From UBA10649 sp963755335 (GTDB lineage: Bacteria; Actinomycetota; Actinomycetes; S36-B12): a stretch of 64,000 nt of DNA. Location of the stretch: positions 186,001 to 250,000 of the forward strand of contig CAVWJW010000002.1 in NCBI GenBank assembly GCA_963755335.1, read 5' to 3'. Positions within the stretch are counted from its first letter, which is position 1. Each line of letters opens with the position of its first letter. Shown here piece after piece: positions 16,654-25,872 of the stretch. Under the pieces are notes generated by a model. It made no database searches and was not told the origin of the DNA. It worked only from the letters and a program-made list of their open reading frames with translations. The position numbers were made by a program, and so were the translations under genes.

Positions 16654-17457
16654 TCAGCCGGTGATGGCGGGCCCCTTGTCGGGGAGTTCGTGCTGCTTGC
16701 CCAGTCGCGCCCGAGAAGCCGCGCCACGACCCGCGTCGGCCGCCGATCCGCTGGCCGACCGGACCGCGCCGGAGTACCCGCTCCACGAGCCGCGCGCGCG
16801 GGACTGCTGGCGGTGGAACGAGCGCACCTCCTCGGACTTGCGGCGCAGCACCAGCGCCCCCGAGGTCGACGACGTCGCAGCCTGCGACCGGTCGTGCACC
16901 TGGATCGCCTCGGCGCGCGCCTCAGCCAGCCGTTCGGAGATCCGCTCGACGTAGGCCCGGTAGAAGGCCGCGCGTGCGGTCACGGCGGTATGCGGTCGCC
17001 GCTCGCGCCGGCGGGACCGGGCGACGGCTGCCAGGTACGTCTCGCCCTTCCAGGTTCCCGCGGACAGGTACGCCTGGCTCGCATGGACCATGTGCACCGC
17101 CAGGGCCGCGTAGATCGTCTCGACGACGTCGAGGTCGGCCGGCATCCCGTAGGCGATGACGTACGTGGAGTTCGACGCGACGTCGACCTGGGCGTCGTTC
17201 GCATGCGCAATCGCCACGAACAGCGCGATCAGGTGCTGGTTCGCCCGCTTGGCCTTCTCGCCGATGCTGGTCGTGCGTGACTCAGGGAGCTGCCGCCCCT
17301 CGCGTCGGGCGGTGCGGGCGCGCGCGACGGCGAGGTCGACGCTGGCCAGCGTGGCCAGCTGCTGCGCCTTCATCAGGTACGCATCGGCCTCCGCCTCGTT
17401 GTCCGTGCGCTCTGCCTTCGCCAGCAGGGCCGAGATGCGGTCGAGGGTCGCACTCAT
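16654..17457 (-). CDS. DUF2786 protein
   Basis: 267 residues. The N-terminal block LDRISALLAKAERTDNEAEADAYLMKAQQLAT is the DUF2786 signature, a helical module seen in phage and actinobacterial proteins. The middle is helical (ANQHLIALFVAIAHAND...), and the C-terminus is low complexity and basic (SRARGSWSGYSGAVRS...), which suggests nucleic acid contact, though that is inference. It overlaps the stop of the upstream metallohydrolase gene and so is probably co-expressed with it. Function unknown. Confidence 0.8.
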   Translation of the reverse strand: MSATLDRISALLAKAERTDNEAEADAYLMKAQQLATLASVDLAVARARTARREGRQLPESRTTSIGEKAKRANQHLIALFVAIAHANDAQVDVASNSTYVIAYGMPADLDVVETIYAALAVHMVHASQAYLSAGTWKGETYLAAVARSRRRERRPHTAVTARAAFYRAYVERISERLAEARAEAIQVHDRSQAATSSTSGALVLRRKSEEVRSFHRQQSRARGSWSGYSGAVRSASGSAADAGRGAASRARLGKQHELPDKGPAITG

Positions 17458-17930
17458 CGGTCACCCGGGACGTGCACGCCCGCCTCCGCGTAGCCGGCGC
17501 GCAGCAGCAGGGCCGCAGCGTCACCGAGCACGATCCCGGCCAGCCTGCACATCGCCCGAACGTACGCAGGGCCATGCCAGTCGACGCCCTCCGGGGCAGC
17601 GCACAGGTGATGGGCGATCTCGTGCAGCAGCACCGCCTCGCGCGCCGCCCACAGTTCCTTGAGCGGGACGGCGATGGTGTGGCCTGCTGGCTCGTAGTGC
17701 GCCTTCGCCTGGCCGGCCCGCTCGCGCACGTGGACCGGAGCCGGGCTCCACTCCGCGACCACGTCGGGCAGCGCCAGGACGGCGTCGACGTAGCGGCGCA
17801 CCGAGTCGAGGTCGCCGAACCGTCGCTGCATCGGGACATCCATCCGGGACCCGAAGAAGTCCACCACGCCGCCACGATCGAGCACAGCGGACCACTGGTC
17901 CTCCGCGGCGTAGACGGCGGATCGGCTCAT
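17454..17930 (-). CDS. TIGR04338-type zinc metallohydrolase
   Basis: 158 residues with a gluzincin-like zinc motif LLHEIAHHLC near 100 and a downstream WHGPAYVRAMCRLAG, the pattern of the actinobacterial TIGR04338 metallohydrolase family. It is soluble, with no signal peptide. The gene overlaps the DUF2786 gene by four bases. A minus-strand TATCCT ends six bases before the ATG, overlapping the -10 of the divergent transcript. Substrate unknown. Confidence 0.82.
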   Translation of the reverse strand: MSRSAVYAAEDQWSAVLDRGGVVDFFGSRMDVPMQRRFGDLDSVRRYVDAVLALPDVVAEWSPAPVHVRERAGQAKAHYEPAGHTIAVPLKELWAAREAVLLHEIAHHLCAAPEGVDWHGPAYVRAMCRLAGIVLGDAAALLLRAGYAEAGVHVPGDR

Positions 17931-17936
17931 GGCCGG

Positions 17937-17946
17937 AGGATAGGGT
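17937..17946. promoter_or_regulatory. Overlapping divergent -10 hexamers
   Basis: Plus-strand TAGGGT (17941-17946) ends six bases before the GTG at 17953, and minus-strand TATCCT (17942-17937) ends six bases before the ATG at 17930. The two hexamers share two base pairs, so one symmetric element can serve both transcripts, each leaderless. Confidence 0.5.
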
Positions 17947-17952
17947 TCGACG

Positions 17953-18000
17953 GTGACACGGCAGCACGCGCGGCCCAAGACCGACGGACGGACCGCGTGA
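17953..18000 (+). CDS. Possible 15-residue leader peptide before the MFS gene
   Basis: GTG at 17953 opens a short frame, MTRQHARPKTDGRTA, whose TGA overlaps the GTG of the MFS gene (GTGA). The start sits six bases after a TAGGGT box, as expected for a leaderless message. It may couple translation to the transporter, or be its true N-terminus separated by another one-base sequence error. It has no database-recognisable motif. Confidence 0.35.
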   Translation: MTRQHARPKTDGRTA

Positions 18001-19295
18001 GCACCGGCCGGCGGCTCGGCAGCGCGATGCGGCGCACGCCCCTGCTCAAGGGCCTGCCCCGTGAGGTCGCCGTCCTCTCCGCTGTCGCCTTCTGCGTCGC
18101 CCTCGGCTTCGGGATCCTGGCGCCCGCGCTGCCGGTGTTCGCCCGCGACTTCGGGGTGTCCGCCCTCGAGGCCAGCGCGGTCATCAGCGTCTTCGCCCTC
18201 GTCCGGTTCATCACCTCGCCGTTCGCCGGCGCCCTGGTCGACCGGCTCGGGGAGCGAACCGTCCTGGCCACCGGCCTGCTCATCGTCTCGGCCTCGAGCT
18301 TCGCCGCCGGCTTCTCGCAGACGTACAGCCAGCTGCTGATCCTGCGCGGCATCGGCGGCATGGGCTCCAGCATGTTCACGGTCTCGTCGATGGCGCTGCT
18401 GCTCCGCGTGGTCGACAGCGACCAGCGCGGCCGGGCGGCCGGCGCCTTCCAGGGCGGCTTCCTCCTCGGCGGGGTGGCCGGACCGGCCGTCGGCGGCCTG
18501 GTCGTCGCCTGGTCGATCCGGGCTCCCTTCTTCGTGTACGCCTTCACGCTGCTGGGCGCGGCCGCGGTGACCCTGGTCTTCATGGCCCGCAGCCGGCTGC
18601 ACGAGCGCGAGGAGCTCGTCTCCCATGGGGAGGCGAACAAGCTCGAGCAGCTGCGCGTGGCCCTGCGCGACCGCGCCTACCGGGCCGCGATCGGCACCAA
18701 CCTCGTCAGCGGCTTCGTCGTCTTCGGGATGCGCTCGGCGGCCGTTCCCCTGTTCGTCACCGAGGGGATGGACCGCGGGGCCTCGCTGACCGGCATCGGC
18801 TTCCTGGTGGCGGCCGCCATCCAGGCCGTCCTCCTGCTCCCGGCCGGTCGAATGGCCGACACCGACGGCCGACGCAAGGCCCTGCTCATCGGCACGAGCT
18901 GCCTGACGGCGGGCATGGTCGTCCTCACGATCACCGACGTGGCCGTCAACGGGCTGGGCACCCAGGCGATGGCAGGGACGGTGCTCTTCCTGCTCGCTAT
19001 GGCGATCCAGGGGGTCTCGGCGGCCTTCCTGGGCTCGGCCCCGGCCGCCGTCGTCGGCGACGTGATGGGCGGGCGCAAGGGCGGCATCGTCGTGGCGACC
19101 TTCCAGATGATGTCCGATTTGGGGGCAGTTGTCGGTCCGCTGGTGGCCGGTCTCCTCGTGGATTCGCTCGATTTCGACTGGGCGTTCGCCGCGGGTGCGG
19201 GGCTCAGCGCGCTAGCGGTTATCTTGGTAGTGCTAATGCCCGAGACGCTGCACCGGCAGCGCGCGACCGACAGCCAGAGGCCCGCCACCGCATGA
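17997..19295 (+). CDS. MFS transporter (drug-efflux type)
   Basis: 432 residues with 12 membrane helices. The loop after helix 2 carries GALVDRLGERTVL (motif A-like, D-R-L-G-E/R), and the helix 4-5 region has RGIGGMGSSMFTVSS and QGGFLLGGVAGPAVGG, the motif C-like glycine pattern of drug/H+ antiporters. Substrate unknown. The start is uncertain: GTG 17997 is used because it overlaps the short upstream frame; ATG 18027 (MRRTPLLKG) is possible. The 3' end overlaps the sulfatase ATG. Confidence 0.85.
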   Translation: MSTGRRLGSAMRRTPLLKGLPREVAVLSAVAFCVALGFGILAPALPVFARDFGVSALEASAVISVFALVRFITSPFAGALVDRLGERTVLATGLLIVSASSFAAGFSQTYSQLLILRGIGGMGSSMFTVSSMALLLRVVDSDQRGRAAGAFQGGFLLGGVAGPAVGGLVVAWSIRAPFFVYAFTLLGAAAVTLVFMARSRLHEREELVSHGEANKLEQLRVALRDRAYRAAIGTNLVSGFVVFGMRSAAVPLFVTEGMDRGASLTGIGFLVAAAIQAVLLLPAGRMADTDGRRKALLIGTSCLTAGMVVLTITDVAVNGLGTQAMAGTVLFLLAMAIQGVSAAFLGSAPAAVVGDVMGGRKGGIVVATFQMMSDLGAVVGPLVAGLLVDSLDFDWAFAAGAGLSALAVILVVLMPETLHRQRATDSQRPATA

Positions 19296-20970
19296 ACCAG
19301 CACGCCGCGCCCGTTCGAAGGCGCGCCCTGACCGCTGTCACGGCAGTACTCACGATCGTGGGCACCGTGGCCTCCATCGCGCTGCTCACCTCGTTGACTC
19401 CCGGTTCCTCGAGCGCAAGTGCCGCCGTCGTGGGCGCGGAAGCGACCCCCAGCGGCGTGGCCGTCGGGATCGGGCCGTCCACGGATCCGACCGCCGCCGC
19501 GTCCGCCAGCGCTGGTCCCGACGGCCACCGCGACGGTCGGCTCGATCGGCGACATCAAGAACGTCGTCCTCGTCCTCGCTGACGACCTCGACTGGGCCCT
19601 GTTCGATCGAGTGCCGCGACTCGCCGCGCTGAAGGACGAGGGCATGACCTTCACCAACAACACGGTCACCGACTCGCTGTGCTGCCCATCGCGCACGTCC
19701 ATCTTCCGCAGCCAGTACCTGCACAACCACCACGTGGTGTCGAATATCGAGGCCACCGGCGGCGGCTACCAGACCTTCAAGAAGCTCGGCGAGCAGCGCG
19801 ACTGCCTGCCGGTCTGGCTCAAGTCCGCCGGCATCACGACGGGGCTGTTCGGCAAGTACCTGAACGGCTACACGAGAACGATCGCGGCAAGGCGAGCATC
19901 CCGCCGGGCTGGGACGCCTGGGCCGTGCCGGCGTCCGGCGCCGACAGCTACTCGCGGCTACAACTACGTGCTCAACGACGACGGCCGCTGGCGGTCGTAC
20001 GGGCACCGGCCTTCCGACTTCCTGAACGACGTCGATCACCAACCGCGCCCTGGCCTTCATCAAGTCGGCGCCCGACGGCTTCTTCGCGGAGATCGCGAGT
20101 TTCAACCCGCACCGCCCGTCGCCGGTGGCCGTCCGCAACAAGGGCACGCACCTGCTCGACGTCGCCGTGCGCTCGCCGAACTACAACGCGCACGGAATCA
20201 ACGAGCCGACATGGATGCGCAAGCTCGCCGATCTGCCCCTCCAGGCACAGATCGGGATCGACCTGCAGTACCGGGAGCGGGCGCAGTCCGCGGAGTCCGT
20301 GGCCGACACGATCGACGCCGTGCGCGCCGAGCTCAACGCCACGGGCAAGGCCGCGAACACGCTGATCGTCGTCACCTCCGACAACGGCTACCACCTGGGC
20401 AGCCATCGCATGCGGGCCGGCAAGCGCACGGCCTTCCGCGAGGACACCGTCGTGCCTACGGTGGTCATCGGGCCAGGCGTCCAGCCCGGATCGACCGTCA
20501 ATGCGATGACGTCGACGATCGACCTTGCCCCCACCTTCACCGAGCTGCAGCACTCCACTGCTCCCGCGTGGGTGGACGGCCGCTCCCTGGTGCCGATCCT
20601 GTCCACCGGCCAGGTGCCGACCGACTGGCGCACCGCCGCACTGTCGGAGAGCATGGGTCGGTCCACTCCCAAGGACCCGGACTACCAGCCCGACGCCCCG
20701 CCGCGATTCACGGCACTGCGGACGCCCCAGTGGCTGTTCGTGGCGTACCGCGACGGCGAGCGTGAGCTCTACGACCTGACGGCGGACCCGTACGAGCTCA
20801 ACAACGTCGTGGGCACGACCGACCCGGCGACCGTAGCGGCTCTGAACTCGCAGCTGCAGGCGATGCGTGCCTGCGCGGGCGCGAGCTGTCGCGTGGCGGA
20901 CTCCATCCCCGTGCCGCCGCCCCCTGCGGGGCAGCAATCTGTCGAGAGCCCCCCGGCACCTGCCCCTTAG
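19292..20970 (+). pseudogene. Sulfatase (arylsulfatase-type), four frameshifts
   Basis: Joined across frames this is a roughly 560-residue secreted sulfatase: signal anchor (RRRALTAVTAVLTIVGTVASIALL), metal ligands in VLVLADDLD, the active-site motif SLCCPSRTSI (C-x-P-x-R, the cysteine converted to formylglycine), GLFGKYLNGY, NPHRPSPVAVRN, the metal site TSDNGYHLGSHR, and a C-terminal RELYDLTADPYELNNV. Frame breaks fall near 19517, 19873, 19955 and 20030, each fixable by one or two bases. With four breaks it is annotated as disrupted, but nothing is missing. It overlaps the MFS gene at its start. Confidence 0.85.
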
Positions 20971-22679
20971 GAGCTCGGGGACTTCGCGCGGGCCTCGAAC
21001 GCCGCGTACGCGTCGACGAGGTTGCCGAAGATGTGGTCCGGTCCGATCCGCTGGTCGATGCCGTACTGCTGGAGCAATGCGGCCAAGTGGGTGTCCACGC
21101 GGGTCAGGCAGAGAGTGATGCCCCTCGCCTTGGTGAAGTCCATCAGCCCGTGGAGCGACTGCCCGGCCGAGTAGTCGACGTCGTCGAGGGATGACGCGTC
21201 GAGAACCAGCCACTCGACGCGGGTGGGCGCGCTTGCCACTGACTTCTCGACATCATCGACGAAGCGGTTCGCGTTGGCATAGAAGAGCTCCGCGTCGTAG
21301 CGGTAGATGATCAGGCCGGGGGCGCTCTGAACGCCTGGGGCAGCAAGCTCGTAGCTGATCTCCTCGCCGGATCCCACCGTGACGATGAACTTCTTCGGGC
21401 TGTACTGGCGCCGGATGATGTTGAGGATCGACACGACGATCGCGACGATGATGCCCTGCTCCACGCCGACGGCGCAGACGACGACGGCGGTGATCACGGC
21501 AATGATGAACTCGCCCTTGGTCGCACGGAGGACGCGGCGCAGGCCCTTGATATCGACCAGGTCGATGCCGATCACGAACACGATGCCCGCGAGCACTGAC
21601 TTGGGCATGTTCGCGAGAACTCCGGTGAAGAACATGGTGAAGAGCAGCACGATGACCGACATCGTCATGTTGGCCAGCTGGGTCCGGCCCTTCTGCTCGT
21701 CCAGGATCTGGGTCTTGGTCGGACTGCCGTTGACGACGAACGTCCCGCTCAGCCCGGCCGCGAAGCTGGCGCCGGAGAGCCCGATGATGTCGCGGTTGAT
21801 GTCTACGGGGTCGCCGTGCTTCATCGCGAAGCTGCGTGACGTCGCAGCGCTCTGGGCGATGATCAGGACGAAGCAGGAGAACGCGATTCCGATGATCGTG
21901 GCGGCGTTCGCCTCAAGGTCGGCCAAGGTGATGCCCTGGGGCAGGCCGATCGGCGGGAAACCACCCTGCACGGCCCCGACGACGGCCACCCCGTTCGCCG
22001 AGGCGTCGATGGCGGTCGACACGATGATCGTCAGCACCACGGCGACGATGGCGCCGGGGACCCTGGGGGCGAACTTCTTGAAACCGAAGATGCAGAGCAC
22101 CGTGAACAGGGCGAAGGCGAACGTCTCCCACTGCACTTCGTTCAGGTGCGTCAGCAGGTACCACTGCTGCTGAAGCCAGGTACCGGTGCCCTTCGCGATC
22201 CCCAGCATGTCCGGCAGCTGCCCGGTGAACACCTGAACGCCGACGCCGGTGAGAAAGCCGATGAGCACGGAGGCGCTGAGGAAGTCGCCGAGGAAGCCCA
22301 GCCGGAAGATGCGCGCCAGGATGAGGAGGAAGCCGCAGCACAGCGCGATGACGCTGCAGTAGGCGAGCCATTCCGGCGAGCCGGGGGTGGCCCCGCTGAT
22401 CGCCGCCGCACCGAGCCCGGCGGCCAGCAGCGCGGCCGTCGCCGAGTCGGCACCGACCACCAGCAGCTTGGACGAGCCGAGGAGCGCGAAGACCAGGGTC
22501 GGGAAGATGACCGTGTACAGGCCCGTGACGATCGGCGTCTGCGCGATCGACGTGTAGCCCATGACTTCAGGGATGGCGATGGCCGAGAGGGTGACGCCGG
22601 CGATGATGTCGGTGGACAGCCACGACTTGTTGTAGCCCTGCATCCACGCCGGGATGATGTCCTTCGCGGTGAACGCCAT
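20967..22679 (-). CDS. SulP-family anion transporter with STAS domain
   Basis: 570 residues. About ten to twelve helices of the SulP/SLC26 fold with the family signature GYTSIAQTPIVTGLYTVIFP and STSRSFAMKHGDPVDINRDI, then a cytoplasmic STAS domain from about 455 (IIYRYDAELFYANANRFVDDV...WLVLDASSLDDVDYSAGQSL). These carry sulfate, bicarbonate or other anions. Start at ATG 22679 with GGAGGAGAAGG upstream. A role in sulfate uptake would suit the sulfatase next door, but the genes converge and are not co-transcribed. Confidence 0.92.
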   Translation of the reverse strand: MAFTAKDIIPAWMQGYNKSWLSTDIIAGVTLSAIAIPEVMGYTSIAQTPIVTGLYTVIFPTLVFALLGSSKLLVVGADSATAALLAAGLGAAAISGATPGSPEWLAYCSVIALCCGFLLILARIFRLGFLGDFLSASVLIGFLTGVGVQVFTGQLPDMLGIAKGTGTWLQQQWYLLTHLNEVQWETFAFALFTVLCIFGFKKFAPRVPGAIVAVVLTIIVSTAIDASANGVAVVGAVQGGFPPIGLPQGITLADLEANAATIIGIAFSCFVLIIAQSAATSRSFAMKHGDPVDINRDIIGLSGASFAAGLSGTFVVNGSPTKTQILDEQKGRTQLANMTMSVIVLLFTMFFTGVLANMPKSVLAGIVFVIGIDLVDIKGLRRVLRATKGEFIIAVITAVVVCAVGVEQGIIVAIVVSILNIIRRQYSPKKFIVTVGSGEEISYELAAPGVQSAPGLIIYRYDAELFYANANRFVDDVEKSVASAPTRVEWLVLDASSLDDVDYSAGQSLHGLMDFTKARGITLCLTRVDTHLAALLQQYGIDQRIGPDHIFGNLVDAYAAFEARAKSPSS

Positions 22680-22780
22680 GGTGCCTTCTCCTCCGTCGGG
22701 CGGTCGTCGCTCGCAGGCTACCGTCGCCGAGCGCTCTCGGGGCCTAGGCTGACGCAATCGTCGATGAGCAAAGGGTTGGC

Positions 22781-25210
22781 ATGCAGGTGAAGCAGTCCCG
22801 CCTCGTGCGGGGTTTCCGCGTGTTCTCGTCGGGTGCGGACGCCGCGCGGATCCGGCGGCCCACCGACGTCGTCCTGCTCATCGTGTCGCTCCTCGGCATT
22901 GCCGCCCTCGCCGTCGTCGCGCCCGGCCCTTCGGCCATCGACGAGGCGCTCACCTCCCTGCAGAAGGCCCTGCAGTCGTTCGGCGGGTGGGTGTGGGAGG
23001 TCGGCTACGCCCTGCTCGTCGCCTGGGTCCTGGTGCTCGTGCTGCTGACAGCCATCCGGCGAGTGCGGGTACTGGTCGACTACCTGACCGCCGCCGCAGT
23101 CGGGCTCGTCCTCGCCGTCGTCGTCGGACTGCTGGCCGGCACGACCGCATCGCAGACCCTGCAGGGCCTGCTGGCCGCCGGGCCCCCCGAGTCCTACCCG
23201 TCCGCCCGGATCGCGCTGGTCACCGCCGTCGTGGTGGCGGCGTCACCGCACCTGGCCAGGCCGTTCCGCTACGTGGGTCGGGCGGTGCTGGCCTACGGCG
23301 CGTTCTCCGCCGTGGTTCTCGAGGCCACGCTGCCGATCGGGGCGCTCGCCGGACTCGCCATCGGCATGACCGCCGCCGCCGTGACCCACCTGATCTTCGG
23401 ATCCCCCGGAGGGCGTCCGACTCCGGAGAGCGTCGACAGCGCCCTGACTGATCTGGGAATCGACGCGCACGACGTGGCCGAGACCAAGGTGCAGCTGTCA
23501 GGCTTCGCGATGTTCACCTGCGCCGATGCGAGCGATGATCCGCTGCTCGTCAAGGTCTACGGCCGCGACGCCTGGGACGGCCAGCTGATCACCTCGACAT
23601 GGACCGCGCTGCAGACGAAGGGGCAGTCCCCTCGGCTTCGCACCGGCCGCGTCGAGCGAGTCGAGCACGAGGCCGTGGCCACCCTGATGGCCGAGCGTGC
23701 CGGGGTGGCGGTGCTGCCCGTCGCCGCCGTCGGCCGTTCGGCGGACGGCGACGCGATCCTCGTCACCCGACTGCGCGGCGCCCCGCTTGCGGAGCTGCCC
23801 GACGAGCAGCTCACCGATGAGCTGCTGCGATCGATCTGGCGGCAGGTGAAGCACCTCCACGAGCTGGGCATCTCGCACGGGGACATCGACGACTCGCACA
23901 TCGTGATCGGCCCCGACGGGGCGCCCGCACTGGCCGACTTCGGCGAGTCCCTCGTCGACGCGAACCGCTCCGACCTCCTGGTGGACCGCGCTCAGCTCGT
24001 GGTCACGCTGGCCCTGGCCGCGGGAGTGAGTCGGTCGACGGCGGCCGCGCTCGACGTGATCGGCGCCGACGGGCTCGCCGAGACCCTGCCCCTGCTGCAG
24101 CCGGCCGTCCTCGGCCGGGCGATGCGCCACCGCGTCGAGACCGGCGAGTGGAGCATGGAGGACCTTCGGTCGGCAGCGATCGCGGCTGCCGGCGTCGATG
24201 CACCCGAACTGCTGCAGATCCGTCGCGTCACGGTGAGATCGGTGCTGACCACCGTGCTCATCGCCGTCTTCGCCTACTTCATCATCACGAAGCTGGCCGG
24301 GGTCGACTTCGCCAGCATCTGGGACGAGATCAAGGGTGCCGACTGGGCGTACTTCCTCGCCGCCCTGCTGCTGTCGCCGTTCGTCCAGGTGTCGTACTCC
24401 TTCGCCACGCTGGGCGCGTCGATCGTGCCGTTGCGGTACTGGCCGGTCCTCATGCTCCAGTACGCCATCCAGTTCATCGCCCTCGTCCTGCCGGCGACCG
24501 CAGCGCGGCTGGCACTGGAGATCCGGTTCTTCGAGAAGTTCGGGATCCCGGGCGGCGCCGCCGTCTCGATCGGCATGATCGACTCGGTCAGCGGCTTCAT
24601 CGTCCAGATAGCGCTGCTGCTGATCATCACGCTGTCGGGACTGCCGGGCTTCACCTCGTCCCTCATCCCCAGCAACAGCACGTCGTCGTCGGATGACAGC
24701 AGCTCGTCACCGAGCGTCCTCGCACTCGCCCTGGGACTCGTCGTCCTCGGTGTCCTCATCACGGCGCTGGTCCCGCGCTTCCGCAATCGGATCCGGCAGG
24801 CGATCCCGAGGTGGCGCGACGCGGCCCGCCGCCACGCCCTGGCGGCCCGCGACGTGCTGAAGGTGCTGCGCCATCCGGCGAAGGTCGGCGAGATGCTCAT
24901 CGGCAACCTAGGGGCGCAGGTCATCCAGGCCATCATCCTCGGCCTGTGCCTGAACGCCTTCGGGTACGAGGCGCACCTGTCCCAGCTGATCCTCATCAAC
25001 ACGGCCGTCAGCCTCTTCTCCGGACTGATGCCGGTTCCCGGCGGAATGGGCGTCGCCGAGGCAGGGTTCACCGCCGGCCTTCAGGCGATCGGCATCCCGA
25101 GCGCGGTTGCCATCTCCACGGCGATCGCCATGCGACTGGTGACCTTCTACCTGCCGCCCATCTGGGGTTCGGTCTCCATGCGCTGGCTGCGCAAGAACGA
25201 GTACGTCTAG
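22781..25210 (+). CDS. Kinase-like domain fused to lipid flippase-type (UPF0104/AglD2) membrane domain
   Basis: 809 residues in three parts: an N-terminal membrane region of about seven helices (1-210); a soluble kinase-like domain (about 240-440) with HGDIDDSHIVI and ALADFGES; and a C-terminal UPF0104/LPG-synthase-like membrane domain (about 480-805) containing LPATAARLALEIRFFEKFGIP and GLMPVPGGMGVAEAGF. The kinase keeps the catalytic-loop HGD and the DFG Asp, but the usual loop Asn is His, so catalysis is doubtful. It probably handles or regulates a lipid-linked substrate in the cytoplasmic membrane. AAAGGG lies seven bases before the ATG. Confidence 0.85.
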   Translation: MQVKQSRLVRGFRVFSSGADAARIRRPTDVVLLIVSLLGIAALAVVAPGPSAIDEALTSLQKALQSFGGWVWEVGYALLVAWVLVLVLLTAIRRVRVLVDYLTAAAVGLVLAVVVGLLAGTTASQTLQGLLAAGPPESYPSARIALVTAVVVAASPHLARPFRYVGRAVLAYGAFSAVVLEATLPIGALAGLAIGMTAAAVTHLIFGSPGGRPTPESVDSALTDLGIDAHDVAETKVQLSGFAMFTCADASDDPLLVKVYGRDAWDGQLITSTWTALQTKGQSPRLRTGRVERVEHEAVATLMAERAGVAVLPVAAVGRSADGDAILVTRLRGAPLAELPDEQLTDELLRSIWRQVKHLHELGISHGDIDDSHIVIGPDGAPALADFGESLVDANRSDLLVDRAQLVVTLALAAGVSRSTAAALDVIGADGLAETLPLLQPAVLGRAMRHRVETGEWSMEDLRSAAIAAAGVDAPELLQIRRVTVRSVLTTVLIAVFAYFIITKLAGVDFASIWDEIKGADWAYFLAALLLSPFVQVSYSFATLGASIVPLRYWPVLMLQYAIQFIALVLPATAARLALEIRFFEKFGIPGGAAVSIGMIDSVSGFIVQIALLLIITLSGLPGFTSSLIPSNSTSSSDDSSSSPSVLALALGLVVLGVLITALVPRFRNRIRQAIPRWRDAARRHALAARDVLKVLRHPAKVGEMLIGNLGAQVIQAIILGLCLNAFGYEAHLSQLILINTAVSLFSGLMPVPGGMGVAEAGFTAGLQAIGIPSAVAISTAIAMRLVTFYLPPIWGSVSMRWLRKNEYV

Positions 25211-25214
25211 CCCG

Positions 25215-25868
25215 TCAGACGACGTTGATGGCGCGCGCGATCACCAGCGCCGCGGTGGCCAAGGACACCAGTGCCTCGCACACCATCATCAGCTTCGCCC
25301 ACGGCTTGACCGCGGACACATCCGTCGGGCTGAAGGCGAGTGCGGTGGCGAACGAGAACGCGAGGTAGTCGACGAACTTCGGATACCAGCCCTCCGGCAC
25401 ATGGCCGGTGTGCGTCATCTCGGGGAAGATCAGCGCGGGCGACGGACCCGAGCCGTTCGCGCGTGCTGCGGCGCCACCCCTGTCGAGATCCCAGTACCAC
25501 AGGGCGAACGCGATGACGTTCGTGATCCACACCGAGGCACCTGCATAGAGCAGGTCGCGGGCGGTGTCGAAGCTCGAGTTGTCGAGGATGCCCTGGATCA
25601 GCAGCGACACGGACAGGGCGTTGGCCAGCGTGATGAACCCGAACAGGATGCCGGTGACCACGCGCGTCCACTTCGCCACCCGGTCGATGCGACCGGGGTC
25701 GGCGATGATCAGGACGACCAGGACGACGGCGCTCAGGGCGGGCACCCAGACCGACTGCTGCGCCTTCAGCTCCGGCGGCAGGAGGGCATGCAGGACCGAG
25801 GCGGTGATGACCGCCAGCGCCATCGGCCAGCGGTGCTCTCCGCGACGCACCCCCTGCTCCGTGCTCAT
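25215..25868 (-). CDS. DUF1345-like integral membrane protein
   Basis: 217 residues with about five helices. The block FALWYWDLDRGGAAAR, then PEMTHTGHVPEGWYPKFVDYLAFSFATALAFSPTDVSAVKPWAKLMM, is the diagnostic part of this family, and the FSPTD segment resembles an ion-channel pore turn. Function unknown. It converges with the flippase fusion gene. Confidence 0.8.
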   Translation of the reverse strand: MSTEQGVRRGEHRWPMALAVITASVLHALLPPELKAQQSVWVPALSAVVLVVLIIADPGRIDRVAKWTRVVTGILFGFITLANALSVSLLIQGILDNSSFDTARDLLYAGASVWITNVIAFALWYWDLDRGGAAARANGSGPSPALIFPEMTHTGHVPEGWYPKFVDYLAFSFATALAFSPTDVSAVKPWAKLMMVCEALVSLATAALVIARAINVV

Positions 25869-25872
25869 CGCG

